Of a stretch of DNA of 64,000 nucleotides, positions 43,924-53,692 are shown piece by piece (the first letter of the stretch is position 1; each line of letters opens with the position of its first letter). Source of the DNA: Frankiales bacterium. Lineage in GTDB: Bacteria > Actinomycetota > Actinomycetes > Mycobacteriales > SCTD01. Both the position numbers and the translations under genes were made by a program. The stretch lies in contig JAODND010000089.1 in assembly GCA_025465465.1 (NCBI GenBank), positions 177,867 to 241,866 on the forward strand, in the 5' to 3' direction. The notes beneath the pieces are model-generated. The model did no database searches. It had not been told where the DNA came from and was given only the letters and a program-made list of their open reading frames with translations.

Positions 43924-46173
43924 ATGAGGTGTCCGGGCGTCTCGCGTGCCGATGCTGCAACTGGTGCCGACGTTCACGGTGCGCGCGGCGAGGATGGCGG
44001 GGGGGCCCTGGCGACGACGACCGACGTGGTGGACCTCTCGAACGGCGCTCACATCTCCGGATCCACGACCGCCGTCGTCGTGCGGTGGGTTCGTGGTCAG
44101 TTCGGCGACGAAGGTGTGCTCCAGCTGCTTGCCGAGGCGGGCGAGACCCGACTCCTTTCGCAGCTCGAGGATGCCGAGGAGTGGAGCTCCTACCGGCAGG
44201 CGACAGCGTTGCTCGAAGCAGCTGTCAGGGTCACGGGCCGCCCAGACGCGGCGCGCCGCATCGGGGAGGAGATGCTGACCCAGCACCGCGGGACGGCGGT
44301 CGTCGACCTGCTGCGGTCGCTGGGTTCTCCCGAGGCCCTGTTGGAGAGCATCGCGCAGTCCGGGTCGAAGTTCAGCACCGTGTTCACCCTGACCCCCCGC
44401 GAGGTGTCGGCCGGTCACGCGATGGTCGTCGGCACCACGCCGCCGGGCGTCCCACGACATCGACTGCTGTGCGACTTCACCCTCGGGATCTTGTCGATCA
44501 TCCCCACGGTCTTCGGCCTGCCGCCTGCGCTTGTGACGCAGCGCGAGTGCCAAGCGCGGGGCGGCCGGGAGTGTGCCTACACCCTGAGTTGGGACACCGT
44601 GCCGCTCGTGGGCCAGTCCGAGGACCAGGCCCGGGTCCAGCGCTTGGAGGAGCAGCTCGACGGGGTGCAGATGCAGCTGAACGCCATGCGCATGACCACA
44701 GCGGAGCTGGTCACCACAGAGGACGTCGGCGTGGCCCTCGACCTCATCACCCGACGAGCGGGCGCGGCCGTCCGGGCGACCCGCTATCTGCTCGCCGTCA
44801 CGATGCCCGCCGAGGACCGGCTGCGGGTGCACAGCTGTGGATTGAGTCAGCATGAAGCCGAGGCGCTCGCTCCGACCCTGCTCGATCAGGTCTCCACGCC
44901 GTCTCGCCTGGTGGCTGAGGTCGCATCGAGCACACGACGGTACGGCGTCCTCGCCGCGATCTTCCCAGCAGGCGCCACCTTCTTCGACCAGGAGCAGGAG
45001 CTTTTCGCTGCGTACGCCGGCTATGCCGCGAACGTGCTGGACACCGCGTGGGCCCTCGAAGACGCCCGCCGTCAGAACGAGACGGCCCGGGCACTGCTGG
45101 ACTTGTCGAGGTCACTCGCCGAAGTCGCCGCCCCCGATGACGTCGCGCAGCGCCTCGCCTCGGCCGTGCCGAGCGTTGTCGACTGCGACAGCGCGTCCGT
45201 CCTGCTGTGGGACGAGCACGAGCAGGTGCTGCGGCTCCGCGGCAGCGTGAACATGCCTGCCGACGTGGTAGCAACGCTGAGCGAGGTCGGTGTCCGCGCG
45301 CCGGACACTCCCGCACTGGGCGCCATGCTCTCGCAGCTCGAGCCGCTGTTCTTGCACGCCGACGGGACCGACGCCTACTTCCACCAGCTGCTGCAGCGGT
45401 CGGGCAGCGCGGCCGCGATCGTGGTGCCCATCCTCGGTGGCCGGCACTTCCTCGGCGTTGTCACCGCCGGAGTTCACACCGACACCAGTCGACTCGAACG
45501 CAACCCCGACCTCCTGGAACGACTCGAAGGGCTGGCCCACCAGGCCGCCACCGCGTTGACGAACGCGCGGCTGGTCGGTGAGCTACAGCACCAGGCGCTC
45601 CACGACTCGCTCACGGGACTGCCCAACCGGCTCGCGCTCGTCGACAACATGGAGCAGACGCTGGCCCGAGCACGACGCGAAGGCACCGACTGCGCACTGC
45701 TGTTCCTCGACCTCGACGGGTTCAAGCAGGTCAACGACACCCGCGGGCACCTCGCCGGCGATGCGCTCCTGGTCCAGGTGACCCAGCGGCTGCAGGCAAC
45801 CGCCCGCGCGGGCGACACCGTCGCGCGCATCGGCGGCGACGAGTTCGCCGTGCTGCTTCCCGCGCTGGACACGTCGCAGGACGCCGCACACGCCGCCGCC
45901 CGCATCCACGCGGCGTTGTGCGAGCCCTTCGACCTGGGCCCGAACCACCCCGGGGCCGTCACCATCGGGGTCAGCATCGGCATCGGCTTCGGCCAATGCG
46001 GCCAGGCCAGCAGCACGCAGATCCTGCAGAGCGCCGACCACGCCATGTATGCCGCCAAGGCCGTCGGCGGCGGGTTCGTCACCGAACCACGCGATGCCCA
46101 GAAGGCCAGCACGGCGCTGCCCCGTGACCGAGTCGTTCCGCGGCCGGCCGGCGTCGCGGTCGCCCACTACTAG
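43924..46173 (+). CDS. Diguanylate cyclase with sensor, GAF and GGDEF domains
   Basis: A protein of about 749 residues. The N-terminal 220 residues resemble a V4R/heme-NO-type sensor (ending ECQARGGRECAYTLSW with two cysteines). A helical linker, then two GAF-like domains (about 255-375 and 385-530) lead to the GGDEF domain (HDSLTGLPNRLALVDNME onwards). The active site is GGDEF at 637-641 and the inhibitory I-site RxxD is RAGD at 628-631, so it should make c-di-GMP and be product-inhibited. No transmembrane helix is seen. The start is uncertain; the ATG at 43924 lacks a ribosome site and initiation may be further downstream. Confidence 0.88.
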   Translation: MRCPGVSRADAATGADVHGARGEDGGGALATTTDVVDLSNGAHISGSTTAVVVRWVRGQFGDEGVLQLLAEAGETRLLSQLEDAEEWSSYRQATALLEAAVRVTGRPDAARRIGEEMLTQHRGTAVVDLLRSLGSPEALLESIAQSGSKFSTVFTLTPREVSAGHAMVVGTTPPGVPRHRLLCDFTLGILSIIPTVFGLPPALVTQRECQARGGRECAYTLSWDTVPLVGQSEDQARVQRLEEQLDGVQMQLNAMRMTTAELVTTEDVGVALDLITRRAGAAVRATRYLLAVTMPAEDRLRVHSCGLSQHEAEALAPTLLDQVSTPSRLVAEVASSTRRYGVLAAIFPAGATFFDQEQELFAAYAGYAANVLDTAWALEDARRQNETARALLDLSRSLAEVAAPDDVAQRLASAVPSVVDCDSASVLLWDEHEQVLRLRGSVNMPADVVATLSEVGVRAPDTPALGAMLSQLEPLFLHADGTDAYFHQLLQRSGSAAAIVVPILGGRHFLGVVTAGVHTDTSRLERNPDLLERLEGLAHQAATALTNARLVGELQHQALHDSLTGLPNRLALVDNMEQTLARARREGTDCALLFLDLDGFKQVNDTRGHLAGDALLVQVTQRLQATARAGDTVARIGGDEFAVLLPALDTSQDAAHAAARIHAALCEPFDLGPNHPGAVTIGVSIGIGFGQCGQASSTQILQSADHAMYAAKAVGGGFVTEPRDAQKASTALPRDRVVPRPAGVAVAHY

Positions 46174-46346
46174 GTGTTCGCTCACCGATCGCTGACCGCG
46201 TTCCTGCAATCTCACCCAGCACGTCTGGCCAGGCACGCTCAGCGTGAGCAGGCCCAGCGTGCAGCCGACCGCTGAGCGCGTCGCGGGCAGGAGACGGCTC
46301 CCGGACGTCGAACTGAGGAGTCAGACCCAGCCCCAGGAGCCCTGTC

Positions 46347-46805
46347 ATGTCGCGTCGCCCCGTCGTTGCCCTCGCGCTGATCACGGCTGCTGCCGTGAGC
46401 GTCGTGCCCGCCCAGGCCGCCGCCAAGAGGCCCAAGCCGATCAAGGGCAGCTACGCGTTGACGCTGCTGCCTGACCCCACGCCCAATGCGACCAACACGA
46501 TCGGCAAGAGCGGTTGCGGCGTGATCCCGCAGTCGCAGAACAAGCACCCGTTCACCGTCCCTGCCGCGGGGACCCTGCACGTCATCCTCGACAGCCCCAA
46601 CCCGACCGGCAACGCGACCGTGTCGACGGACTGGGACCTCTACGTCCTGGATGCCGACGGCGCCATCCTCGACTCCTCGACCGGTGGCACGTCCCACGAG
46701 GAGACCAGCGACAAGCTCAAGAAGAAGCAGGCCGTCACCTTCTGGGCCTGCAACCTGGCGGGCGAGCCCAACGGAACGGTCAGCTACACCTTCACCTTCG
46801 CCTAG
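46347..46805 (+). CDS. Secreted PPC-like small protein
   Basis: A 152-residue exported protein with a signal peptide cut at about AQA-A (24). The mature part is a beta sandwich with [34 protein letters not shown] and [20 protein letters not shown], the pattern of bacterial pre-peptidase C-terminal (PPC) domains, here without any attached enzyme. Two cysteines may form a disulphide. CAGGAG precedes the ATG. It lies just upstream of miaB but is probably transcribed separately. Confidence 0.65.
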   Translation: MSRRPVVALALITAAAVSVVPAQAAAKRPKPIKGSYALTLLPDPTPNATNTIGKSGCGVIPQSQNKHPFTVPAAGTLHVILDSPNPTGNATVSTDWDLYVLDADGAILDSSTGGTSHEETSDKLKKKQAVTFWACNLAGEPNGTVSYTFTFA

Positions 46806-46826
46806 GAACGCACGCCGAGGAACCCA

Positions 46827-46832
46827 TAGCCT
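46827..46832 (+). promoter_or_regulatory. -10 box for leaderless miaB transcript
   Basis: TAGCCT ends seven bases before the miaB GTG. The nearest purine-rich stretch, GAGGAA, is 18 bases away and too far for a ribosome site. Confidence 0.45.
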
Positions 46833-46839
46833 TGTCCGG

Positions 46840-48270
46840 GTGACCCGGACGTACGAGGTGCGCACCTACGGGTGCCAGATGAACGTGCACGACAGCGAGC
46901 GCATCAGTGGGCTGCTCGACGAGGCCGGCTACGTGCCCGCGGTCGACGGCTCGGTCCCGGACCTGGTCGTCTTCAACACCTGTGCCGTACGCGAGAACGC
47001 CGACAACAAGCTGTACGGAAACCTCGGGCACCTCAAGCCGGTGAAGGACGCCCACCCCGGCATGCAGATCGCCGTCGGCGGCTGCCTCGCGCAGAAGGAC
47101 CAGGGCCTCATCGTCGCGAAGGCGCCGCACGTGGACGTCGTGTTCGGCACCCACAACGACGGCTCGCTGCCGGTGCTGCTCGAGCGGGCTCGGGTCGAGC
47201 GGGAGGCGCAGGTCGAGCTGCTCGAGTCGCTCGAGGTCTTCCCCTCGACGCTGCCGGCCAGGCGGGAGAGCACCTACAGCGCGTGGGTGAGCATCAGCGT
47301 CGGGTGCGACAACACCTGCACCTTCTGCATCGTGCCGAGCCTGCGCGGCAAGGAGGAGGACCGCCGTCCCGGCGACGTGCTGCGTGAGGTCGAGGTGCTC
47401 GTCGCGCAGGGCGTGCTCGAGGTCACCCTGCTCGGCCAGAACGTCAACTCCTACGGTCGGTCCTTCGGCGACAGGGACGCGTTCGGCAAGCTGCTGCGTG
47501 CCGTCGGCGCGACGGGCCTGGAGCGGCTGCGCTTCACGAGCCCGCATCCGCGCGACTTCACCGACGACGTGATCGCCGCGATGGCCGAGACGCCGGTCGT
47601 CTGCCCGTCTCTGCACATGCCGCTCCAGTCGGGCTCCGACGACGTGCTCAGGCGGATGCGGCGCAGCTACCGTTCCGAGCGCTACCTCGGCATCCTCGAG
47701 CGGGTCCGCGCGCAGATCCCGGACGCAGCCATCACCACCGACATCATCGTGGGGTTCCCGGGCGAGACGGACGACGACTTCCAGGCCACGCTCGACGTCG
47801 TGGCGCAGTCCCGCTTCGCCGGCGCGTTCACGTTCCAGTACTCCACCCGGCCCGGCACCCCCGCCGCAGACTTCCCCGACCAGGTGCCGCCCGAGGTCGT
47901 GGCCGAGCGCTACCAGCGGCTGACCGCGCTGCAGGACCGCATCACCTTCGAGGGGATGCAGGAGCAGGTCGGTACGCCGGTGGAGGTGCTGCTGTCTCAG
48001 GGTGACGGCCGCAGTCACAAGAACCAGCCGGAGCGCATGACGGGCCGCGCCCGCGACAACCGGCTGGTGCACCTCGCCCTGGTCGACGGCGCGCGCCCGG
48101 GCGACGTCGTCGAGACCGTCGTGAGCGGAGCCGCCCCGCACTACCTGCTCGCCGACGGCCCGCTGCTGAGCCACCGCCGGACGCGGGCGGGCGACCTCTA
48201 CGAGGCGGGGACGACCACCCGGACCCCCGGGGTGGCCCTGGGCATGCCGACGATCGGCGTACCTGCCTGA
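46840..48270 (+). CDS. miaB: tRNA-2-methylthio-N6-dimethylallyladenosine synthase MiaB
   Basis: A radical SAM methylthiotransferase that modifies A37 of tRNAs after MiaA. The 476-residue protein has the UPF0004 cysteines ([33 protein letters not shown]), the radical SAM motif at C156/C160/C163 (CDNTCTFC) with VPSLRGKE, and a C-terminal TRAM domain. The GTG at 46840 was chosen because homology begins there ([12 protein letters not shown]); upstream in-frame sequence belongs to another gene. miaA lies 3 kb downstream, with two unrelated genes between. Confidence 0.95.
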   Translation: MTRTYEVRTYGCQMNVHDSERISGLLDEAGYVPAVDGSVPDLVVFNTCAVRENADNKLYGNLGHLKPVKDAHPGMQIAVGGCLAQKDQGLIVAKAPHVDVVFGTHNDGSLPVLLERARVEREAQVELLESLEVFPSTLPARRESTYSAWVSISVGCDNTCTFCIVPSLRGKEEDRRPGDVLREVEVLVAQGVLEVTLLGQNVNSYGRSFGDRDAFGKLLRAVGATGLERLRFTSPHPRDFTDDVIAAMAETPVVCPSLHMPLQSGSDDVLRRMRRSYRSERYLGILERVRAQIPDAAITTDIIVGFPGETDDDFQATLDVVAQSRFAGAFTFQYSTRPGTPAADFPDQVPPEVVAERYQRLTALQDRITFEGMQEQVGTPVEVLLSQGDGRSHKNQPERMTGRARDNRLVHLALVDGARPGDVVETVVSGAAPHYLLADGPLLSHRRTRAGDLYEAGTTTRTPGVALGMPTIGVPA

Positions 48271-48355
48271 TTTGTGGTGTTTACGCGAGGTTTGGGTTGC
48301 TCGCGCGTTGAGAGGGAAGTTCCCCAGTACACCTGTCAACCCAGGAGACCCTCAT

Positions 48356-50131
48356 ATGCGTCTGACGCGCCCTGCTGTCCTGCTCGCCTCCGTCGCGGTC
48401 GTCGCCTCGATCTGCCTCATCAGCACGTCGGAGCCGGCGTCCGCCCTCAGCGGCACCCCCACCTTCACCAACCTGCCCGCGCCCAGTGCCCTGGCCAACA
48501 GCGACAACGCCGGCGAGCCCAGCCTGGGCGTCAACGGCAGCACGGGCGCGCTCATGTACCAGTCGTACGCGAGCACCTACAAGGTGACCGTCAACGCCGC
48601 CGGCACGCCGGCCTGGAGCGACGTCAGCCCGGCGAGCAGCGTCTTCAACATCGATCCGATCCTCGCGACGGATCGGACCACCGGTCGCACGTTCGCCGGT
48701 GGACTCGCGGGCGAGTGCTCGGCGCTGAGCTACACCGACAACGACGGCAGCAGCTGGACGCAGCAGGGCAACGCCTGCGCCGGCGTCCTGGACCACGAGA
48801 GCATCGGCAGCGGTCCCTGGAAGGGTGCCGCCCCCTTGGGCAGCACCTACAGCCGGGCGGTCTACTACTGCGCCCAGAACGGCAACGACGCCTGTGCCAC
48901 CAGCACCAACGGCGGCCTGACCTTCGGGCAGCCGGTCCTCGTCAGCGGCGCCTGCAGCAGCCTGCACGGCCACCTCAAGGTCAGCGCCGACGGCACCGCG
49001 TACCTCCCCAACGCGCACTGCGGCGGCGTCGCTGGTGGCGGCATCACGAGCAACAACGGCTCGACCTGGACGTCGTACACGATCCCGGGCTCGAGCGAGC
49101 CGGCCAACGGCTTCGACCCGTCGGTCGCGACGACGCCCGACAACACCGTCTACGAGGCGTGGCAGGGCGGCAACAACCACCCGATGGTGGCCTTCTCCAA
49201 GACGCACGGCAGCAGCTGGTCCACCCCGGTCGACCTCGGCGCCACGATGAGCCCGGCCATCGTCACGAGCACCTTCCAGGCCGTGACCGCGGGCGACAAC
49301 GGCCGGGCCGCGGTCGCCTACCTCGGCTCGACGACCGGCGGCGACCCGTTCGCTGCCTCGTGGCCGGGCGTGTGGGACCTCTACGTCAGCTACACCTACG
49401 ACGGCGGCACCACCTGGAGCACCGTCAAGGCGACGACCGACCCGGTGCAGCGCGGCTGGATGTGCGCGGGCGGCACCAGCTGCAGCAGCGGTCGCAACCT
49501 GCTCGACTTCTTGGACGCCAACCTCACCAAGGACGGCCGGGTCGTCGTCGGCTACGCGGACGGCTGCATCAACGCCTGCGCCACGGCCAGCGGCACCCAG
49601 GCGCAGTCGACCGATGCCTACGCGACCATCGCCTACCAGAGCAGCGGGAAGGGCCTGCTCACGGCCTTCGACACGGCACCCTCGCCGACGCCGACCGCCA
49701 CGGCCACGGCTAGCCCGACGGTGAGCCCGAGCCCGACCCCGAGCCCGACGGTGAGCCCCACCGGCACCACGGACCCCGACCCGGCGACGCCCACCGTCAC
49801 CAGCGGTCAGGCCCGCACGGCCAGCAGCGGCGCGGCCGGCAGCTACCAGTACACGAAGATCCTCGTACCCGCCGGCAAGAGCCAGCTCAAGGTCGCGATG
49901 ACCGGACCGTCCTGCGGCACCCTCGGGCTCTCCTGCAACCCGGACCTCGATCTCTACGTCAAGGCCGGCGCCAAGCCGACGACCGCCGTCAACGACGGCT
50001 CGAGCGCCTCGACGGGCAACACGGAGACCGTGACCGTCACCAGTCCCGCCGCGGCCTACTGGTACATCGGGGTCTATGTCTACAGCGGCACCAAGGCCGG
50101 CAGCTATACGGTCACGGCCACCCTGACGTAG
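48356..50131 (+). CDS. Secreted sialidase-like beta-propeller with PPC domain
   Basis: A 591-residue exported protein. A signal peptide is cut near ASA (31). Residues about 40-430 form a BNR/Asp-box propeller (TDNDGSSWTQQG, TSTNGGLTFGQ, TSNNGSTWTSY, TYDGGTTWSTV). A Pro/Thr/Ser linker of about 40 residues leads to a C-terminal PPC domain (NPDLDLYVKAG; YWYIGVYVYSGTKAGSYTV). The arginine triad of true sialidases is not evident, so binding or another hydrolase role is equally likely. AGGAGA precedes the ATG by about eight bases. Confidence 0.78.
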   Translation: MRLTRPAVLLASVAVVASICLISTSEPASALSGTPTFTNLPAPSALANSDNAGEPSLGVNGSTGALMYQSYASTYKVTVNAAGTPAWSDVSPASSVFNIDPILATDRTTGRTFAGGLAGECSALSYTDNDGSSWTQQGNACAGVLDHESIGSGPWKGAAPLGSTYSRAVYYCAQNGNDACATSTNGGLTFGQPVLVSGACSSLHGHLKVSADGTAYLPNAHCGGVAGGGITSNNGSTWTSYTIPGSSEPANGFDPSVATTPDNTVYEAWQGGNNHPMVAFSKTHGSSWSTPVDLGATMSPAIVTSTFQAVTAGDNGRAAVAYLGSTTGGDPFAASWPGVWDLYVSYTYDGGTTWSTVKATTDPVQRGWMCAGGTSCSSGRNLLDFLDANLTKDGRVVVGYADGCINACATASGTQAQSTDAYATIAYQSSGKGLLTAFDTAPSPTPTATATASPTVSPSPTPSPTVSPTGTTDPDPATPTVTSGQARTASSGAAGSYQYTKILVPAGKSQLKVAMTGPSCGTLGLSCNPDLDLYVKAGAKPTTAVNDGSSASTGNTETVTVTSPAAAYWYIGVYVYSGTKAGSYTVTATLT

Positions 50132-50147
50132 GCCTCTGCGCGGCCTC

Positions 50148-50153
50148 TAGGCT
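50148..50153 (+). promoter_or_regulatory. -10 box for leaderless EamA transcript
   Basis: TAGGCT ends six bases before the GTG at 50160, with no ribosome site. Confidence 0.45.
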
Positions 50154-50159
50154 GGCCCG

Positions 50160-51059
50160 GTGAGGGCGACGGGTCTGCTGCTCGTCGTCCTCTCCGCAGC
50201 CACCTTCTCCACGAGTGGTTCCTTTGCCGAGAGCCTGCTGGTGACGGGCTGGTCGCCCGGTGCCGCGGTGACGATCCGGATCTGCGTCGCCGCCCTCGTC
50301 CTGACCGGGCCGGCCCTCTGGCTGGCGCGTGGGCGCTGGGCGGCGATCCGGGCTGAGGGCGCGCTGCTGGTGGTCTACGGGTTGCTCGCCGTCGCGGGCT
50401 GCCAGCTGATGTTCTTCTACGCCGTGCAGCACCTCTCGGTCGGTGTGGCGCTGCTGCTCGAGTACTCGGGCAGCGTCCTCGTGGTCCTCTGGCTGTGGGT
50501 CCACGAGGGGACGCGACCGGGGACCCGCACCGTCGTCGGTGCGCTGCTCTCGGTGGCGGGTCTGGTGCTCGTCCTCGACGTCGTCCAGGGCGCGCACGTC
50601 GACGTGGTCGGCGTGCTGTTCGGGCTCGGCGCCGCGGTCGGCCTCGCGACCTTCTACGTCCTGTCGTCTCGGGCCCAGACCGACGTACCACCACTGGTGA
50701 ACGCCTGGGCCGGCATGGTGGTCGGGGGAGCGATCCTGCTGGTCGCGGGCGCGGTGCGGCTGATACCGATGGAGGCCAACCGTCATCAGGTGCACTTGGC
50801 CGGCACCGACCTGAGCTGGCTCGTCCCGGTGCTGGGCTTGTCCCTGGTGGCGGCCGTGATCGCCTACACCGCGGGCATCTCGGGGGCGCGGCTCGTCGGG
50901 CCGCGGGTGGCCGCGTTCGTCGGCCTGACCGAGGTGCTGTTCGCGATCGTCTTCGCGTCCGTCCTCGTGGCCCAGAGCACGTCGCTGGTCCAGGGCGTCG
51001 GCGGTGCCGTGGTCCTCGCCGGCGTCGCCCTCGTCCGAGCCGACGACCCGGTGGGTTAG
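50160..51059 (+). CDS. EamA/DMT family transporter
   Basis: A 299-residue membrane protein with ten predicted hydrophobic segments in two EamA repeats (LLLVVLSAATFSTSGSFAES; and FGLGAAVGLATFYVLSSRAQ). The family exports or imports small metabolites such as amino acids; the substrate cannot be told. It ends 12 bases before miaA and is probably transcribed together with it. Confidence 0.9.
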   Translation: MRATGLLLVVLSAATFSTSGSFAESLLVTGWSPGAAVTIRICVAALVLTGPALWLARGRWAAIRAEGALLVVYGLLAVAGCQLMFFYAVQHLSVGVALLLEYSGSVLVVLWLWVHEGTRPGTRTVVGALLSVAGLVLVLDVVQGAHVDVVGVLFGLGAAVGLATFYVLSSRAQTDVPPLVNAWAGMVVGGAILLVAGAVRLIPMEANRHQVHLAGTDLSWLVPVLGLSLVAAVIAYTAGISGARLVGPRVAAFVGLTEVLFAIVFASVLVAQSTSLVQGVGGAVVLAGVALVRADDPVG

Positions 51060-51071
51060 CGGGGTGGGGTC

Positions 51072-51974
51072 GTGAGGCGGGTGGTTGCCGTGGTCGGGCC
51101 GACGGCGACGGGGAAGTCGGACCTCGGGGTCGCTCTGGCGCGCCAGCTCGGTGCCGAGGTCGTCAACGCCGACTCGATGCAGCTCTACCGCGGCATGGAC
51201 ATCGGCACGGCGAAGCTCACCGTCGAGGAGCGGCAGGGGGTGCCGCACCACCTGCTGGACGTCTGGGACGTGCAGCAGCCGGCGAGCGTCGCCGCCTACC
51301 AGGCCCTCGCGCGGGCGCTGCTCGACGGCCCGCCGAAGGTCTTCGTGGGCGGGTCGGGGCTCTACCTGCGGGCCGCCCTGGACGCGCTCGAGTTCCCCGG
51401 CACCGATCCCGAGCTGCGCGCCCAACTGGAGGGGGAGCTCGCCGTGCGGGGACCCGGACCGATGCACGCCCGGCTCACGGAGCTCGACCCCGAGGCGGCC
51501 CGCCGGATGGAGCCCAGCAACGGCCGTCGGATCGTCCGTGCGCTCGAGGTCGTGACGCTGACGGGCGACATGCCCGGCGCGATGACGGAGTACGAGGAGC
51601 ACGTGCCCACCACGTACCTCGGCCTCGACCGCGAAGACCTCGCCGAACGGGTCGACGCGCGGGTCGACCGGATGTGGGCGCAGGGCCTGCTCGACGAGGT
51701 CCGGGGACTGGGGCCGCTGGGCGTGACAGCGAGCAGGGCGCTGGGGTACGCACAAGCGCTCAGGCAGCTCGAGGGCACGCTCACCGAGGCGGAGGCGAAG
51801 GAGCAGACGAAGGCCGCGACCCGCAGGTTCGTGCGCCGCCAGCGGTCGTGGTTTCGGCGCGATCCCCGGATCCGCTGGCTCGACACTGGCCACGACACTG
51901 GCCAGGACACTGACCAGCACACTGACCAGGACCTTCTGGACCAGGCGCTCACGCTCCTAGACACGCGTGACTAG
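51072..51974 (+). CDS. miaA: tRNA dimethylallyltransferase MiaA
   Basis: It adds a dimethylallyl group to A37 of tRNA, the substrate that MiaB then methylthiolates. The 300-residue protein has the P-loop GPTATGKS at 9-16, [17 protein letters not shown] and the [10 protein letters not shown] motif. The C-terminus carries an unusual stretch of four DTxx repeats (residues about 271-286) encoded by 12-base tandem repeats. The GTG start follows GGGGTGGGG. Confidence 0.95.
   Translation: MRRVVAVVGPTATGKSDLGVALARQLGAEVVNADSMQLYRGMDIGTAKLTVEERQGVPHHLLDVWDVQQPASVAAYQALARALLDGPPKVFVGGSGLYLRAALDALEFPGTDPELRAQLEGELAVRGPGPMHARLTELDPEAARRMEPSNGRRIVRALEVVTLTGDMPGAMTEYEEHVPTTYLGLDREDLAERVDARVDRMWAQGLLDEVRGLGPLGVTASRALGYAQALRQLEGTLTEAEAKEQTKAATRRFVRRQRSWFRRDPRIRWLDTGHDTGQDTDQHTDQDLLDQALTLLDTRD
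51882..51929 (+). repeat. Four 12-bp tandem repeats inside miaA
   Basis: Units GACACTGGCCAC, GACACTGGCCAG, GACACTGACCAG and CACACTGACCAG follow without gaps and keep the frame. They encode [16 protein letters not shown] near the C-terminus, outside the catalytic core, and could vary in copy number. Confidence 0.85.
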
Positions 51975-52033
51975 GCGCAAACCACCCCGACTCGCCATGT
52001 CGCAGAACGGACATTGGGGACGAGGGTAGGAGC

Positions 52034-52864
52034 ATGAACACGACGGCTGTTGATCTCGCCTCGCTCCACCGCGCGGCCACGGACGGTTCGCTCGAGCTCG
52101 TCTACCAGCCCGAGATCGATCTCGACTCCGGCGCGATCGTCGCGATGGAGGGCCTGCTGCGCTGGCACCACGGTGCGCTCGGCGTCCTCGGCCCGGCCGA
52201 CTTCCTGGACCTCGCGATCCGCACCGGTGAGATCTCCCCGATCGGCGAGTGGGTGCTGCGCACCGGGGCTGCGGAGGTGGCCACCTGGCTCGACCTGCGT
52301 GGCCCGCGCCGCCAGCTGTGGCTCAACGTCTCCGCCGAGCAGGTCCGCGCCGAGGGCTTCGCCGAGCTGGTCGCCGGGATCGTCCGCGACAACGACCTGC
52401 CGAACGGCGCACTGGGCCTGGAGGTGACCGAGAAGACCTGCCTCCAGCTCGGAGCCGACGCCGAGCCGATCTTCGCCGACCTGCACGCTGCCGGGGTCGC
52501 CCTGGCCATCGATGACTTCAGCAGCTTCTATGCGACTCTCGGCGCGATCGAGGCGCTCCCCGTCGACGCGGTGAAGCTCGGGCACAACTACGTACGAGGC
52601 GTCGGCAACGAGGACCACGACGACGTGCTCGTCGCGAGCGTCATCGAGCGCGCCCACGCCCGCGGCATGTATGTGGTCGCCGAGGGCGTCGAGGAGTGGT
52701 CGGAGCACGCCCGGCTCATCGAGCTCGGCTGCGACCGCGCCCACGGCTGGCTGTTCGCCTCCGCGCAGCGGGCCGACAAGGCGCGCTGGCTGATGGCGCA
52801 GGGCATGGGCTGGCGGGTCGGCGGCGACATGCTGCCGTTGCCGACCCAGCGGGCGCATCACTGA
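52034..52864 (+). CDS. EAL-domain protein with altered active site
   Basis: A 276-residue stand-alone EAL domain, the c-di-GMP phosphodiesterase fold. Kept residues include Glu39 (EGLLRW in place of EALLRW), the Asn of LNVSAEQ, Glu of LEVTEKT, Asp160-Asp161 and Glu217 (AEGVEE). Changes are in loop 6 (DDFSSFY for DDFGTGY), the lysine strand (VKLG for LKID) and the terminal Gln, which is His237 (AHGWLF for QGYLF). It may be a weak enzyme or a c-di-GMP receptor. A GGDEF protein at 43.9 kb could supply the ligand. Confidence 0.85.
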   Translation: MNTTAVDLASLHRAATDGSLELVYQPEIDLDSGAIVAMEGLLRWHHGALGVLGPADFLDLAIRTGEISPIGEWVLRTGAAEVATWLDLRGPRRQLWLNVSAEQVRAEGFAELVAGIVRDNDLPNGALGLEVTEKTCLQLGADAEPIFADLHAAGVALAIDDFSSFYATLGAIEALPVDAVKLGHNYVRGVGNEDHDDVLVASVIERAHARGMYVVAEGVEEWSEHARLIELGCDRAHGWLFASAQRADKARWLMAQGMGWRVGGDMLPLPTQRAHH

Positions 52865-52866
52865 AA

Positions 52867-52872
52867 TAGCCT
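52867..52872 (+). promoter_or_regulatory. -10 box for leaderless transcript of first four-cysteine protein
   Basis: TAGCCT ends seven bases before the GTG at 52880. Confidence 0.45.
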
Positions 52873-52879
52873 GGCTGGC

Positions 52880-53692
52880 GTGTCCCAGGACGTCCTCGCC
52901 GCGAAGGCTCGCCGGCGTCCCGGGCCGACCGCGCTCATCGCTGCTGCGCTCGCCCTGATCGTCGTCGCCGCAGCCGCGGCAGTGGTGATCCTGCATCGGC
53001 AGGACAAGAAGGCGGACGACGCCGCTCGGCGCGTCCTGGACGGTGCCGTCATCGGTGTCACCGCCGTGGGCGTCGCCAGCGACCACCGCATCGCGGTCGT
53101 GCTGTCCGTCACCACCGGGACCTCGGCGAAGCTCGTCGATGCGCACGTCACCGGCGACGGCTGGCAGGCGGTGCACGACAAGGGTGTCGGGCTGGTGCGG
53201 GTCGTCGACTGCCGGGCAGTCCCGCCGATGCCCACGGGCGCTGAGGCCGTCCTCGAGCTGCACGGCCAGCGCCGCGTCGTCGACCTGTTGCTCGGCTCCA
53301 GTGTGTTCGATGTGCTGCGACGCACCGGTCGCGAGGCCTGCGGCGACGTCAACGCCCGACAAGCACTGGCCCTCAAGGCATCCGGCACGGTCCTGGTGCC
53401 CGGTGGCGTGCAGCTCGCCCTGGTCGTCACCAACCGCAGCGCACACCCCGTGACCCTCAAGGCGGTGTCCGTCGGCAAGCTGCACGTGAGGACGAGCAAG
53501 CGGCTGCCGGCGCGGCTGGCCCCCCGCACGACCCTGCGAACCGTCGTCGTGGTCGATGCCCGCGGGTGCGGGGCCACCGCGGGCGTCGTCGGGCTGGCGA
53601 TCGACGGCAAGGGCGGACCTGCCTTCCTCACCGTCGCGAGCGCAGACCTGCCGCAGCTCGCCGCACGCATCCGGCGCGCGCGGTGTCATTGA
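52880..53692 (+). CDS. Single-pass four-cysteine protein A, unknown function
   Basis: A 270-residue protein: a basic N-terminus (KARRRPGP), one membrane helix at about 17-40, then an extracellular part of two similar beta-rich halves. Four cysteines are placed as VVDC, REAC, ARGC and RARCH at the very end. The second half has the Ig-like strand pattern VVTNRSAHPVTLKAVSVG. Two other proteins in this cluster share the same layout. I do not recognise a named family. It overlaps the next gene by ten bases. Confidence 0.75.
   Translation: MSQDVLAAKARRRPGPTALIAAALALIVVAAAAAVVILHRQDKKADDAARRVLDGAVIGVTAVGVASDHRIAVVLSVTTGTSAKLVDAHVTGDGWQAVHDKGVGLVRVVDCRAVPPMPTGAEAVLELHGQRRVVDLLLGSSVFDVLRRTGREACGDVNARQALALKASGTVLVPGGVQLALVVTNRSAHPVTLKAVSVGKLHVRTSKRLPARLAPRTTLRTVVVVDARGCGATAGVVGLAIDGKGGPAFLTVASADLPQLAARIRRARCH

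Noticed and set aside
46651..46839. A longer N-terminus for miaB
   Set aside because: These codons lie inside the preceding secreted-protein gene in another frame and are Arg/Ser/Pro-rich without MiaB similarity.
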